DNA of 64,000 nucleotides. It comes from Pseudomonas lactucae. Lineage in GTDB: Bacteria > Pseudomonadota > Gammaproteobacteria > Pseudomonadales > Pseudomonadaceae. Location of the stretch: NCBI RefSeq assembly GCF_016937615.1, contig NZ_JAFHKI010000054.1:1-64000 (forward strand). The letters run 5' to 3'. Below, piece after piece: positions 30,469 through 38,543 of the stretch. A model generated the notes under the pieces. The model was not told the DNA's origin and searched no databases. It saw only the letters and a program-made list of their open reading frames with translations. How positions within the stretch are numbered: the first letter of the stretch is position 1; every line of letters starts with the position of its first letter. The position numbers and the translations under genes were made by a program.

Positions 30469-31373
30469 CACAACTGCCCTCCATTCTGAAGCCGAGTCTG
30501 TATCAGCTTTGGCATCAAATTCAGATGCTCTGCAGAGAGTAGCTTTTCGAAGTCACTGATGGATAAGAGCTCTTTAATCGCTTGAATGGCGAAAACAACC
30601 CGGTCGTGGGTAAAGGCTGCCTTTTTTACCATTAAGCGCTGTCGTTCGGCCTCCCGTTCGAATAGTCGTCTCAAGTCTGCGGGCGTCAGTCTTTTCTTTT
30701 TATTCTGGCTGACACCTAATGAGCTCCCCCGCACAAATTTGTCTTTCTTGGCTCGGAGCTCTAAAAGGTGTCGCAGCTTTGTTATTTTCTTTCCTCTTAT
30801 TCCACGCTCGTAGGCATCAGTGAGCAAATTTTGGATGTCGCTTTCACTGCTTCGGGCGATGTCGGTTGCCATGCTTAAAGGGATTAAACCGGTTTCGACA
30901 GCTGACAGGAGTTTTTCTTCACCGCGCTCCAGCAGCCCAACAATCATGCTGACCCATGATGCGGTGCTGCCAATTACTATTGCGATCTCTGCGTCTGTCT
31001 TGCCCCTTTCCTTCAAGCGTCCAACCTCGTTCATGAGATCTATCGGGCGATGCTGCCTTCGAGCTACGTTCTCTACCAAACTCATTACAAGGCAATCTTC
31101 TTCGACAGCATCAATCACAAACGCTGGAATCTCTGTGGCCTCCAGTGCTAGGAACGCCTCTAGACGGCCTTGTCCGCACACAAGGTCATAGTTGAGCGCG
31201 CCTTGCGGCGAGGCTTTTCGACTTAATGTGATGGGGCGTTTGAGGCCCACCGTTTTGATATTTTCGATGAGCTCGCGGTGAACCTTCTTATTCCTCGTTC
31301 GAGGGTTCAGGATATGAATTTGTGCTATAGGAATTAGTGCGACACGTTCGCGTGAAGTTGATGGGACGGTCAT
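30468..31373 (-). CDS. ParB/RepB-family protein (second gene of recombinase-ParB-ParB trio)
   Basis: A 301-residue ParB-like protein. ATG 31373 is chosen because GAAGGAGG lies 7 bp upstream and the start overlaps the recombinase stop (ATGA). The ParB N-terminal fold has LNPRTRNKKVHRELIENIKTVG (arm and first helix) and YDLVCGQGRLEAFLALE, followed by LVMSLVENVARRQHRPIDLMNEV, which matches the ParB ENLQR-like motif. A helix-turn-helix follows (KTDAEIAIVIGSTASWVSMIVGLL). The C-terminus is basic. It is clearly a different paralogue from its downstream neighbour. Confidence 0.82.
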   Translation of the reverse strand: MTVPSTSRERVALIPIAQIHILNPRTRNKKVHRELIENIKTVGLKRPITLSRKASPQGALNYDLVCGQGRLEAFLALEATEIPAFVIDAVEEDCLVMSLVENVARRQHRPIDLMNEVGRLKERGKTDAEIAIVIGSTASWVSMIVGLLERGEEKLLSAVETGLIPLSMATDIARSSESDIQNLLTDAYERGIRGKKITKLRHLLELRAKKDKFVRGSSLGVSQNKKKRLTPADLRRLFEREAERQRLMVKKAAFTHDRVVFAIQAIKELLSISDFEKLLSAEHLNLMPKLIQTRLQNGGQL

Positions 31374-32941
31374 CGGCAAGCCTCCTTCAGGGAGCAACGG
31401 GCAGCAAGCCCATCAAGAACATCCAGCGTTGTGAAGCGGTAGCTGTCGATTAAAGGGCTATTTTCCTCGGCCATTTTTTGTGGCCATGCCCCCATATCTA
31501 TACTGGGAACCAGGTAATAGTCCCGCACCTGCAGATTTGCGTGCTCCATGCGGACAGCAATCGTGATGTCAGGCGCCAGGCTGTTGTCGAATCTGAGCTT
31601 CCAGCGAAGAGTCCCTGTAGGTGTCGCCTGGCAGCGCGCTATGACCACGGACGCCGTCCACTCACCGTTAACGGTCAGTAGGTCATTGTCAGCATTGGGC
31701 TCGACTTGGGCTCCGACTTGCTTCAGGTGTTTGACAACATCTTCAAGAACCTTCGGATGCAGCTGTCTTATGGAGCGATTGATCTCCAAATATCGATAGT
31801 CTCTGTCGGGTGTATAACCGATGAGTGTGTAGGCACGTAAAAGCCCGCCGAATCTGCTTACATAGGTAGTGCTAGACGGCATGTTGTCCTGCTCATCGAT
31901 GAGCATTCCGGACAGTAAACCCGCTCGGTTCAATAGAGTACGAAGCAGTTCCAACATTTGCGCATCGTCCAGGCGATGTGAGCGCTGCAAGATTATTTCG
32001 CGAACGACCGCAAACACCTCTAGTGAGACAATTCCCTGGAATGCTCCATCACAGCGAACCCACCTGTCGGGTGGGTTGCGACTGATGCGTTTACGTAGCT
32101 TGGAGGACGTTTTGTTGTAGACATTGTTACCGATGTATTTTTCGTTGGTCAGCACTTGGTGGACGCTACCCCGGCTCCAAGGACGGTTAAAGTCGGTGAT
32201 CAGTCCTTCAGCGTTCAGTGCGTTGGCGATCTCACGTTCGTTCATTTTGTCGTGGACGAATTGATGGTAGATGCGCTGAACCACCTCAATTTCCGCCTCG
32301 GGCCCAGGAATCAAAATGACCCTGTCGGTCTGGATGCTCTTCTGCTGGCCTCTTGATAGTTCTGCCTTGAATTCGTTTTTCTCGTCGATCAATGCACGAC
32401 GTAATCCATATCCTGCTGGCCCACCTTGGTGAAAACCCTTTTCGACCAGGCGGCACTGACCAGCGAAAACTTTTTGGGATAGCTCTCGGCTGTACTCCCC
32501 TGCCATGGATCGTTTGATGCCTTTGTAAATTGTTGCCAAAGGCGAACCGTCGTTTTCGAATGGCTCTGCGCAATACACAACCTTGATGCCTGAGCTAGTG
32601 CAAAGATACTCATAGTGGGCGCTTTCGTCCGTGTTCTGAAAGCGTCCCCAGCGACTGACGTCATAGACAAGAATGACCTGGAATTGGGTATGTCCGGTTT
32701 GGACGTCGTCTAGCAGCCTGCGCAGAGCATCACGACCGCCGATGTCCAGGCCGCTTTTCCCTTCGTCTCGGTAAGTTGTAATGATTTCCATGCCATGGCT
32801 CATTGCGTATGCATGGATGGCTGCTGATTGGTTTTCGGTGGAGTACCGTTGGTGATCAGTGGACATGCGAACGTACTCTGCAGCTGGTATCAAGCTATCA
32901 GAGCGGTCTCTTGAGTTTGTCCGTATGGATGGAGAGGGCAA
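31370..32941 (-). CDS. Large serine recombinase without an obvious zinc ribbon
   Basis: A 523-residue serine recombinase. The N-terminal resolvase domain has catalytic Ser27 in VRMSTDHQRYS, the YDVSRWGRF motif and a GEYSRELSQKV helix. A recombinase domain follows (QGGPAGYGLRR; NEREIANALNAEGLITDFNRPWSRGSVHQVLTNEKYIGN, here cited by its ends). The usual CxxC zinc beta-ribbon of phage integrases is not seen; the remaining 220 residues look different. The start is TTG 32941, supported by AGAGGAGG 4 bp upstream; a TTG at 32893 is the alternative. It is coupled to two ParB-like genes. It is 473 bp from the transposon end. Confidence 0.85.
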   Translation of the reverse strand: MPSPSIRTNSRDRSDSLIPAAEYVRMSTDHQRYSTENQSAAIHAYAMSHGMEIITTYRDEGKSGLDIGGRDALRRLLDDVQTGHTQFQVILVYDVSRWGRFQNTDESAHYEYLCTSSGIKVVYCAEPFENDGSPLATIYKGIKRSMAGEYSRELSQKVFAGQCRLVEKGFHQGGPAGYGLRRALIDEKNEFKAELSRGQQKSIQTDRVILIPGPEAEIEVVQRIYHQFVHDKMNEREIANALNAEGLITDFNRPWSRGSVHQVLTNEKYIGNNVYNKTSSKLRKRISRNPPDRWVRCDGAFQGIVSLEVFAVVREIILQRSHRLDDAQMLELLRTLLNRAGLLSGMLIDEQDNMPSSTTYVSRFGGLLRAYTLIGYTPDRDYRYLEINRSIRQLHPKVLEDVVKHLKQVGAQVEPNADNDLLTVNGEWTASVVIARCQATPTGTLRWKLRFDNSLAPDITIAVRMEHANLQVRDYYLVPSIDMGAWPQKMAEENSPLIDSYRFTTLDVLDGLAARCSLKEACR

Positions 32942-33233
32942 TAGGCCTCCTCTAGACCAGAGAAGGCTGGCCCATTCGATTCAGCCTAGCGATGCTTTAT
33001 TACGTGATGGTGACGGAGCAGGAGTATCTACCCAGACTGAGCAGCGGCTCCTCTTCTATGCTTTCGGCGAGCTTAGAGGATCATGGATCAGTTGACATGG
33101 CTGTATTTATGTACCGTCATAGGTTGGAGGTGGGTGTCAGGGCTGGCAGTTAAAAGTTGCCAAAATAGACTGGTATTAACTTACTAAGACGTACTTGAAT
33201 AAGTGAGTTATATAGTTTAATTTATATTCTCTT

Positions 33234-33248
33234 TTGACAAATTGTCAA
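33234..33248. promoter_or_regulatory. Palindrome TTGACAAATTGTCAA near the distal transposon end
   Basis: TTGACAA-A-TTGTCAA is a perfect 7-bp dyad in an AT-rich, gene-free stretch (33096-33287) between the recombinase operon and the element end. It could be an operator for that operon. Confidence 0.45.
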
Positions 33249-33287
33249 TTAACCGAATTTTAAAATCGTTGTTCATTTCCATGGCGT

Positions 33288-33414
33288 CTAACTTTGGCCG
33301 AAAATAGGTTTCCGCACTTTAACTTCTTCCAATAGGAAGATTAACTTTGCCCAAACGTGCCGTATACCTCTGATATTTCAATCTGTCAAAGTCGGTTAAC
33401 TTTGCCCACCTACA
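33288..33414. repeat. Right (distal) transposon end with three transposase-site-like repeats
   Basis: CTAACTTTGGCC (33288-33299), TTAACTTTGCCC (33341-33352) and TTAACTTTGCCC (33396-33407) are inverted copies of the left-end core, about 54 bp apart. The terminal CCTACA ends at 33414. The wider spacing than at the left end gives the asymmetric ends usual for Tn7-like elements. Confidence 0.85.
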
Positions 33415-33419
33415 CCAGG
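33415..33419. repeat. Target site duplication CCAGG, distal side
   Basis: CCAGG follows the terminal CCTACA directly and matches 8073-8077. Confidence 0.93.
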
Positions 33420-33435
33420 CGTAACGTGCCACAAC

Positions 33436-33467
33436 AAAAAGGCCAACGCTTAGCGTTGGCCTTTTTT
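33436..33467. terminator. Bidirectional terminator, originally shared by gyrB and the response regulator gene
   Basis: A-tract, then GGCCAACGC (33441-33449), loop TTA, GCGTTGGCC (33453-33461), then TTTTTT. The 9-bp perfect stem with flanking A and T runs terminates both ways. Without the transposon it would lie about 25 bp after the gyrB stop, between two convergent genes. Confidence 0.92.
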
Positions 33468-33495
33468 ATGGCGTGAAACTCACGACTTTCTTAAA

Positions 33496-33511
33496 TGCTC
33501 CACGTGGAACA
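33496..33511. promoter_or_regulatory. parS: parS-like centromere site displaced by the transposon
   Basis: TGCTCCACGTGGAACA differs from the consensus TGTTCCACGTGGAACA at position 3. It lies between the displaced gyrB terminator and the response regulator gene. In the uninterrupted chromosome it would be about 2.5 kb from the recF parS sites; it is now about 28 kb away. Confidence 0.8.
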
Positions 33512-33520
33512 TCTTGGTTT

Positions 33521-34243
33521 TCAGCCTTGGTTAGCCGTTGCCACACTCTCCAATCGATACCCATACCCATAGATCGTCAACAGCTGCCAACCCCGATCAG
33601 CCGTGAGTCCCAGCTTGTTGCGCAGTCGATAGATATGCGTATCCAACGGCCGTGAGGACACCATTTCTTCATGGGTCCAGAACCGCTCATACAGATACTC
33701 GCGTGAAAGCGGTCGTGCCAGATTGGCGAAGAGGCAACTGGCCAATCGGTACTCGCGTTCGGTGAGGTTGATAGGTTTACCCGCACGTGTGACGGTCAAC
33801 TCGGCATCGTCGAAGGTCAGGTCGTTGAAGCTCTGCACTTCATGGGTCGGCGATTTTTGCAGGCCATGGCGCCGTAGAACAGCAGTGACACGGGCTTTGA
33901 GTTCGTTGGGGCGAAAGGGCTTGCTGACGTAGTCGTCGGCGCCGCTGTTCAGCGCGGTGACGATATCGCTCTCGGCGTCTCGGCTGGTCAGCATGATCAC
34001 GGCCGGTGGCGATTCCATGTGGTCACGAGTCCAGCGCAGCAGTGCGATACCGGTGATATCGGGTAGTTGCCAATCGAGTATCAGCAGGTCGAAGGTTTCT
34101 CGGCGCAGTTGGCGCAACAGGTCTTCACCGCGTTCGAAGCAATGCAGGGCCCAGGGCTGTTCGGCGGTGCTGGCGATTTGTCGCAGTGTCTGTTCTACCC
34201 GACGCAGTTCTGCGGGTTCGTCATCCAGTATTGCGACACGCAT
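33521..34243 (-). CDS. OmpR-family response regulator
   Basis: A 240-residue response regulator from ATG 34243. The receiver domain has the acidic pair D7-D8, phospho-acceptor D57 (LLILDWQLPD), Thr in IMLTSRD and Lys in VSKPF. The C-terminal winged helix is of the OmpR/PhoB type (LTEREYRLASCLFANLARPLSREYL... DTHIYRLRNKLGL). The open frame extends upstream to 34591, but without family similarity. It is divergent from the CHASE2 histidine kinase gene at 34692, the likely partner. The signal and regulon are unknown. Confidence 0.92.
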   Translation of the reverse strand: MRVAILDDEPAELRRVEQTLRQIASTAEQPWALHCFERGEDLLRQLRRETFDLLILDWQLPDITGIALLRWTRDHMESPPAVIMLTSRDAESDIVTALNSGADDYVSKPFRPNELKARVTAVLRRHGLQKSPTHEVQSFNDLTFDDAELTVTRAGKPINLTEREYRLASCLFANLARPLSREYLYERFWTHEEMVSSRPLDTHIYRLRNKLGLTADRGWQLLTIYGYGYRLESVATANQG

Positions 34244-34691
34244 GGGAAGGTCCTTTCTTCTTGAAGAGTTCGACAGCCATCTGCCTTTTTCGATTGAAGG
34301 CAATACTGCGTAGATGCCGGTCGGTGAATCTGAAGAATTGTGCTCAGATTCGTCGACCCCCTGGATCTCTCGGTACGCTGGGATCAATAAGGAATAACCC
34401 ACTGAAAGTACTCGATACCTAAGTGGGAAAGATACCGGCTCCCGACCGCAAGGAAAAGGATCTGCCGACGCGTGCGCTGTCGTAAACTCCAGTGCGCGCT
34501 TGGTGGATGATCTCTGGACCCCCAGCGTCATGAACACCCGGCAGGAAAACTTTTCCACAGCGTCGAAAATGAGCTTCACTGGGCTCAACACGTCGCTCCA
34601 TCACGCGCGTGTATCGGTTTGCGGCGAGCACCGCCAGGAGGGGGTCTATGGCATTTTCTACCACATGCCAGCAACACAGGCGCGCTGACCC

Positions 34692-36971
34692 ATGATGCTC
34701 TGGGGTAAGGCTGAAAAACGTCAACCCACCCATGCCCAGCGCCTGTTCCACGGCCTGGTGCGTGAATGGTTATGGATCGGCTTGCTGTTGTTGCCGATCA
34801 CTGCCTATCTCTCAATAAGTCCTGGGCTGGCCTTTAACAACACGTTATATGACAGCCTTCGTCGTCTGACACCATTGTCGGCGGACCCACGCATCTTGCT
34901 GGTCACTATCGACGATCCCAGCCTGAAAAAACTCGGGCAATGGCCCTGGCCTCGCAGGGTCCACGCTGACCTGATCGATCGCCTGAGCGCCGCGCAACCT
35001 GCCGGCATTCTATTTGACGTAATCTTCAGTGAGCCCGGCGACCCCGCCAGTGACAAGCGTCTGGCGGACGCGGTGTGTAACGCCGGCAACGTAGTGCTGC
35101 CCCTGGCACCCGACGACGTCGTCAGCTACAGCCAAGCCAGGGCACAAATTCTGCCAGTGCTCAAATGCGCCAGGGGCGTTGGGCACATCAACGTGGAAGC
35201 CGATAGTGACGGCGTGGTTCGCAGCCTTTACCTGCGCGAGGGCCCAGCCGATGCTACGGTGCCGCATTTGGTATGGCAGGCCTATACGATAAGCGGCCAA
35301 CCCGCGCAGATGCCAGGAGCACCTCAGGAACCGATCACGCAGGACTGGCAACGCGCGCACGCGGTCCGCATCCCGTTTATCGAGCCAGGCAGCCATTTTC
35401 AAAGCGTTTCGTACGTCAGCGTACTCCAAGGTGAGATTCCTCCCGAGCAGCTACGTGATCGTCTGATTCTGGTCGGAGCAACGGCTTCGGGAATGGGCGA
35501 TCGTTTTTTCACGCCGCTCTCCTCCACGGTCGGTACCACCGCGGGCGTGGAGATCCAGGCCAATGTACTCAATGGCTTTTTGCAGGACCGTAGCCTCGTA
35601 GATGTGCCTGGGTGGCTCGCGGCACTGATGGCGACGTCCCTGGTGGCAATACTGCTGGGCTTGCTGCTCTACCGTCCGCGCTATGCGTTATGGATGACAC
35701 TCGGCTGCATGGCCGTCGCACTGATGGGTTCCTGGCTTCTGTTACGACTGGGCCACTGGTGGTCGCCCGCCGCCTGTTTGATCGGCTTGCTGCTCAGTTA
35801 CCTCATCTGGAACTGGCGCCGTCTCAGCGTAATTCTCGCCTACTTCGGCTGGGAGTTGGCGCGTCTGGATAACGAGCCCAAAGTGCTGCCTGAACGTCGT
35901 CGTGCGCCGGCCAGCAAAGGGGACGTGTTGCAGACACGCATCTTTGCCCTGGAGCAGGCCGTAAGCCGTACGCGGGATACCCGACGTTTCATGGCCGATG
36001 GGCTGGAGTGTCTTCCGGTGGCGACGCTGATTACCGACACCCAAGGCAATATCCTGCTGGCCAACCGCATTGCACGCGATGTCTTCGGCAATGACCTGGT
36101 CAACCAGAACCTCTTGGAACAACTGGTTGACCTGGGTTACCCACCCCTGCACAACGGCGTGCGCCCTGCCCTTTCGGCGTTGGAACTCGTTGAGTTTCGC
36201 GATATTCACCAGCGCAGCCTGCGCATGGAACTCGCCCCTTTATTGCCCGCTGAGGGTGATGTGGCGTTGGGATGGTTGTTGAGTCTCACCGACCTGAGCA
36301 AGGAGCGCGAGGCGCAGCAGCACCGGGAAACCATGTTGCGCTTCCTCTCCCATGACTTGCGTGCACCGCACTCGGCGATCCTGGCGCTGCTGGATGTGCA
36401 TAACGCCGAGTCACCGGTTTTTGCCCAGATCGAGCAGCAAGTGCGCCGTGCCCTGAGCCTGACTGAGTCTTTCGTCCAGCTGGCGAAAGCCGAGGCCGAC
36501 GGCTACCACTTCCAACCGACACTGTTCGCGATGCTGGTGATGGATGCCTTCGACCAGGTTGCGCTGATTGCCCAGCTCAAGGGCATTCATCTGGTTCATG
36601 ATCTGGACGAAGCCGATGAGGGAATGGTGTCAGCCGACCAATCGCTGCTCACCCGTGGGTTGTTCAATATGCTGGAGAACGCAATCAAATACTCGCCTTC
36701 GGGCACCACGGTGAGGTTGCGCCACAGCAGTGCCGACGGTTGGTTGGAGTGCCGCATCAGCGACCAGGGCCCGGGGATCGCCGCCGAGGATTTGCCGCAA
36801 CTGTTCAGCCAATACAAACGCTTTGATTCTGCTCAGGGCAGCGAAGGATTGGGGTTGGGCCTGACGATGGTCAAAGCGGTTGTGGAGCGCCACGGTGGCC
36901 ATATCGACTGTGAAAGCACAGTGGGCAAAGGCACGACATTCACTGTGCAACTGCCCTTGCTGGATGACTGA
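34692..36971 (+). CDS. CHASE2-domain sensor histidine kinase
   Basis: A 759-residue membrane sensor kinase. One membrane span (about 25-48) leads to a periplasmic CHASE2 domain (about 49-300; ILLVTIDDPSLKKLGQWPWPR is typical). Three clustered spans follow at about 305-375, then a PAS-like segment (CLPVATLITDTQGNILLANR). The kinase core has phospho-accepting His554 in FLSHDLRAPHS, N-box MLENAIKYS, and G-boxes DQGPGIA and GLGLGLTMV. The start is ATG 34692, though an adjacent ATG follows. Divergent from the OmpR-type regulator; the 448-bp gap between them holds only the promoters as far as I can see. Confidence 0.93.
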   Translation: MMLWGKAEKRQPTHAQRLFHGLVREWLWIGLLLLPITAYLSISPGLAFNNTLYDSLRRLTPLSADPRILLVTIDDPSLKKLGQWPWPRRVHADLIDRLSAAQPAGILFDVIFSEPGDPASDKRLADAVCNAGNVVLPLAPDDVVSYSQARAQILPVLKCARGVGHINVEADSDGVVRSLYLREGPADATVPHLVWQAYTISGQPAQMPGAPQEPITQDWQRAHAVRIPFIEPGSHFQSVSYVSVLQGEIPPEQLRDRLILVGATASGMGDRFFTPLSSTVGTTAGVEIQANVLNGFLQDRSLVDVPGWLAALMATSLVAILLGLLLYRPRYALWMTLGCMAVALMGSWLLLRLGHWWSPAACLIGLLLSYLIWNWRRLSVILAYFGWELARLDNEPKVLPERRRAPASKGDVLQTRIFALEQAVSRTRDTRRFMADGLECLPVATLITDTQGNILLANRIARDVFGNDLVNQNLLEQLVDLGYPPLHNGVRPALSALELVEFRDIHQRSLRMELAPLLPAEGDVALGWLLSLTDLSKEREAQQHRETMLRFLSHDLRAPHSAILALLDVHNAESPVFAQIEQQVRRALSLTESFVQLAKAEADGYHFQPTLFAMLVMDAFDQVALIAQLKGIHLVHDLDEADEGMVSADQSLLTRGLFNMLENAIKYSPSGTTVRLRHSSADGWLECRISDQGPGIAAEDLPQLFSQYKRFDSAQGSEGLGLGLTMVKAVVERHGGHIDCESTVGKGTTFTVQLPLLDD

Positions 36972-36994
36972 AAAACGTACGTTTTCACTGTGCA

Positions 36995-37025
36995 TAAAAA
37001 ACCGATCACAAGAATCGGTTTTTTT
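36995..37025 (+). terminator. Intrinsic terminator after the sensor kinase gene
   Basis: AAAAAACCGAT, loop CACAAGA, ATCGGTTTTTTT: a 6-bp GC-containing stem extended by A/T pairs, 24 bp after the kinase stop. The flanking A and T tracts could also stop plsC-side transcription coming the other way. Confidence 0.85.
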
Positions 37026-37136
37026 ATGCGGAAAACTTATGCACGTTTTTCGTTGTTTTGGCAGAAAAAGAAATATCTATTGAAAACAGTCAGTTAAATC
37101 CTAAAAAAGCCAATTTTCGAACAAACCGTGCACAGG

Positions 37137-37145
37137 TTATCCACA
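37137..37145. promoter_or_regulatory. DnaA box between the sensor kinase and acyltransferase genes
   Basis: A perfect TTATCCACA in an AT-rich intergenic stretch (37026-37150), with TTATGCACG nearby at about 37037. One of several consensus boxes outside oriC in this window. Confidence 0.6.
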
Positions 37146-37150
37146 GATAC

Positions 37151-37921
37151 TCATACCACCGGTGTGTCCACCACAACCGGCTCAGGCGGCAGGGAGCCCA
37201 TGGCGCGCTGCTGCGCTTCATTCCAGGCCTGGGCACGTTCGTTCAGCGCGGCGATGGCGCGCGGGCCTTCGCCCGTTGCATACATCGGTTCGCCAATCAC
37301 CACGGTGATTGTGCCTGCGCGCTTGGCCCAACCGGTCTTCGGCCAGAACTTGCCGGCGTTGTGTGCAATCGGCAGTACCGGCAGGTTGGCATTGACTGCC
37401 AGAGCGGTACCGCCTCGGGAGAACTTGCCCACTGTGCCATAGGGCACTCGCGTGCCTTCCGGGAAGATCAGCACCCAGACGCCATCCTTGAGCAGCTCGT
37501 CGCCCTTCTTGGCTACATGCTTGAGCGCTGCCTTGGGGTTGTCCCGGTCGATGGCGATCGGACGCAACATGGCCATGGCCCAGCCGAAGAACGGCACATA
37601 CAGCAGCTCGCGCTTGAGCACCTGGCTCAAGGGCGAGAAGTACGCCGAGAGGAAGAACGTCTCCCAGGTGCTCTGGTGGTTCGACAGAATCACGCAGGGC
37701 TGGTCCGGGACGTTTTCAGCGCCCTTGATCTCGAAACGGATGTTCAGAAACACCTTGGTCAGCCACAACGCGCAGCGGCACCAATAGACGTTGATGAAGC
37801 GATAACGCGCCTTGAATGGCAAAAAGGGCGCAATAAAAAAGCTCAAGGTGCACCAGAGAAGCGAACTGGTGCCCAGCAGCAGGTAAAAGAAAAAGGTTCT
37901 GATGGCCTGCAAGATCGACAT
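37151..37921 (-). CDS. plsC: 1-acylglycerol-3-phosphate acyltransferase (PlsC family)
   Basis: A 256-residue membrane acyltransferase that adds the second acyl chain to lysophosphatidic acid. It starts at ATG 37921 (MSILQAIRTFFFYLLLGTSS) with N-terminal hydrophobic segments. The catalytic block NHQSTWE is an HX4D/E variant with Glu in place of Asp, and the substrate motif FPEGTR follows. Ends VVVDTPVV. It is downstream of gmhB on the same strand (83-bp gap), within the conserved glyQ-glyS-gmhB-plsC leftward block. Confidence 0.9.
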   Translation of the reverse strand: MSILQAIRTFFFYLLLGTSSLLWCTLSFFIAPFLPFKARYRFINVYWCRCALWLTKVFLNIRFEIKGAENVPDQPCVILSNHQSTWETFFLSAYFSPLSQVLKRELLYVPFFGWAMAMLRPIAIDRDNPKAALKHVAKKGDELLKDGVWVLIFPEGTRVPYGTVGKFSRGGTALAVNANLPVLPIAHNAGKFWPKTGWAKRAGTITVVIGEPMYATGEGPRAIAALNERAQAWNEAQQRAMGSLPPEPVVVDTPVV

Positions 37922-38004
37922 GGCGGCATTTACCGTTGCGGGACACGGCCCGCCTGTTGAAAAGCGCACTCCCGAACAATCCTTGGTCAGGAAGTCGAGG
38001 GCGG

Positions 38005-38541
38005 CTAGTTGTTGATAAGTTCTGCGGCGACTGCCGCCAGATCGTCAAAAATCAAAGTGCCTACCGGCAGGTTTTTCGCCTGGGTCTTCTCGCCTTTCCC
38101 GGTTTTTACCAAAACTGGCTGAGAATCGACGGCTTTGGCTGCCTCCAAGTCACCGAGGCTGTCACCGACGAACCATATCCCAGCTAACGGCACGTTGTAA
38201 TGTTCTGCAATGGTTTTCAACATGCCCGGTTTGGGCTTGCGGCAATCGCAGCCCTCATCCGGCCCGTGGGGGCAGTACGTCACCAACCCCACCTCACCGC
38301 CCTGCTCCGCCACTAACGTGCGCAAGCGCGCGTGCATGGCGTCCAGGGTGGCGATGTCGTAGTAGCCACGGGCAATGCCGGACTGGTTGGTGGCGATGGC
38401 CACGGTCCAGCCGGCTTTGCTCAACTGCGCGATGGCCTCGATCGAGCCGGGCAGTGGAATCCACTCCGCCACCGACTTGATGTAAGCGTCGGAGTCGTAG
38501 TTGATCACCCCGTCCCGATCGAGAATCAGCAGTTTCAACAT
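38005..38541 (-). CDS. gmhB: D-glycero-beta-D-manno-heptose 1,7-bisphosphate 7-phosphatase
   Basis: GmhB (178 residues) removes the 7-phosphate in ADP-heptose synthesis for the LPS inner core. HAD motifs are present: LILDRDGVINYDS with nucleophile Asp9 and Asp11, ATNQSG, and KPKPGML with GDSLGDLEAA. The Cys/His zinc site CPHGPDEGCDC is diagnostic for GmhB. It starts 2 bp after the glyS stop, so it is co-transcribed with glycyl-tRNA synthetase genes, a conserved linkage in Pseudomonas. Confidence 0.95.
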   Translation of the reverse strand: MLKLLILDRDGVINYDSDAYIKSVAEWIPLPGSIEAIAQLSKAGWTVAIATNQSGIARGYYDIATLDAMHARLRTLVAEQGGEVGLVTYCPHGPDEGCDCRKPKPGMLKTIAEHYNVPLAGIWFVGDSLGDLEAAKAVDSQPVLVKTGKGEKTQAKNLPVGTLIFDDLAAVAAELINN

Positions 38542-38543
38542 GG

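Larger units (their letters stand above)
8078..33414. mobile_element. Tn7-like transposon inserted at the 3' end of gyrB, carrying defence cargo
   Basis: This 25,337-bp element is bounded by inverted ends. The left end reads TGTAGGCGGGCAAAGTTA; the right end, read inward, is TGTAGGTGGGCAAAGTTA (17 of 18 identical). It is flanked by the 5-bp duplication CCAGG. Each end has further copies of the same core, as expected for TnsB-binding sites: three within 60 bp on the left (8085, 8107, 8126) and three spaced about 54 bp on the right (33288, 33341, 33396). It encodes TnsA, TnsB, TnsC and a TniQ/TnsD-like protein. Cargo: type I restriction-modification, Kiwa, a TOTE-type primase-helicase and a recombinase/ParB trio. 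Removing the element and one CCAGG rejoins gyrB to a strong bidirectional terminator, which supports a simple insertion. Confidence 0.93.

Noticed and set aside
29494-31373. Plasmid partition system or integrated plasmid suggested by the two ParB/RepB-like genes
   Set aside because: No ParA, no replication initiator and no parS-like cluster nearby; coupling to a recombinase and location inside the transposon argue against it.
8078-33414. Phage or ICE origin of the island
   Set aside because: No phage structural genes, tyrosine integrase, relaxase or conjugation genes; ends, duplication and TnsABC/TniQ fit a Tn7-like transposon.
36972-36985. Palindrome AAAACGTACGTTTT right after the sensor kinase stop
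   Set aside because: Short, A/T-rich and next to a better terminator hairpin; nothing shows a function.
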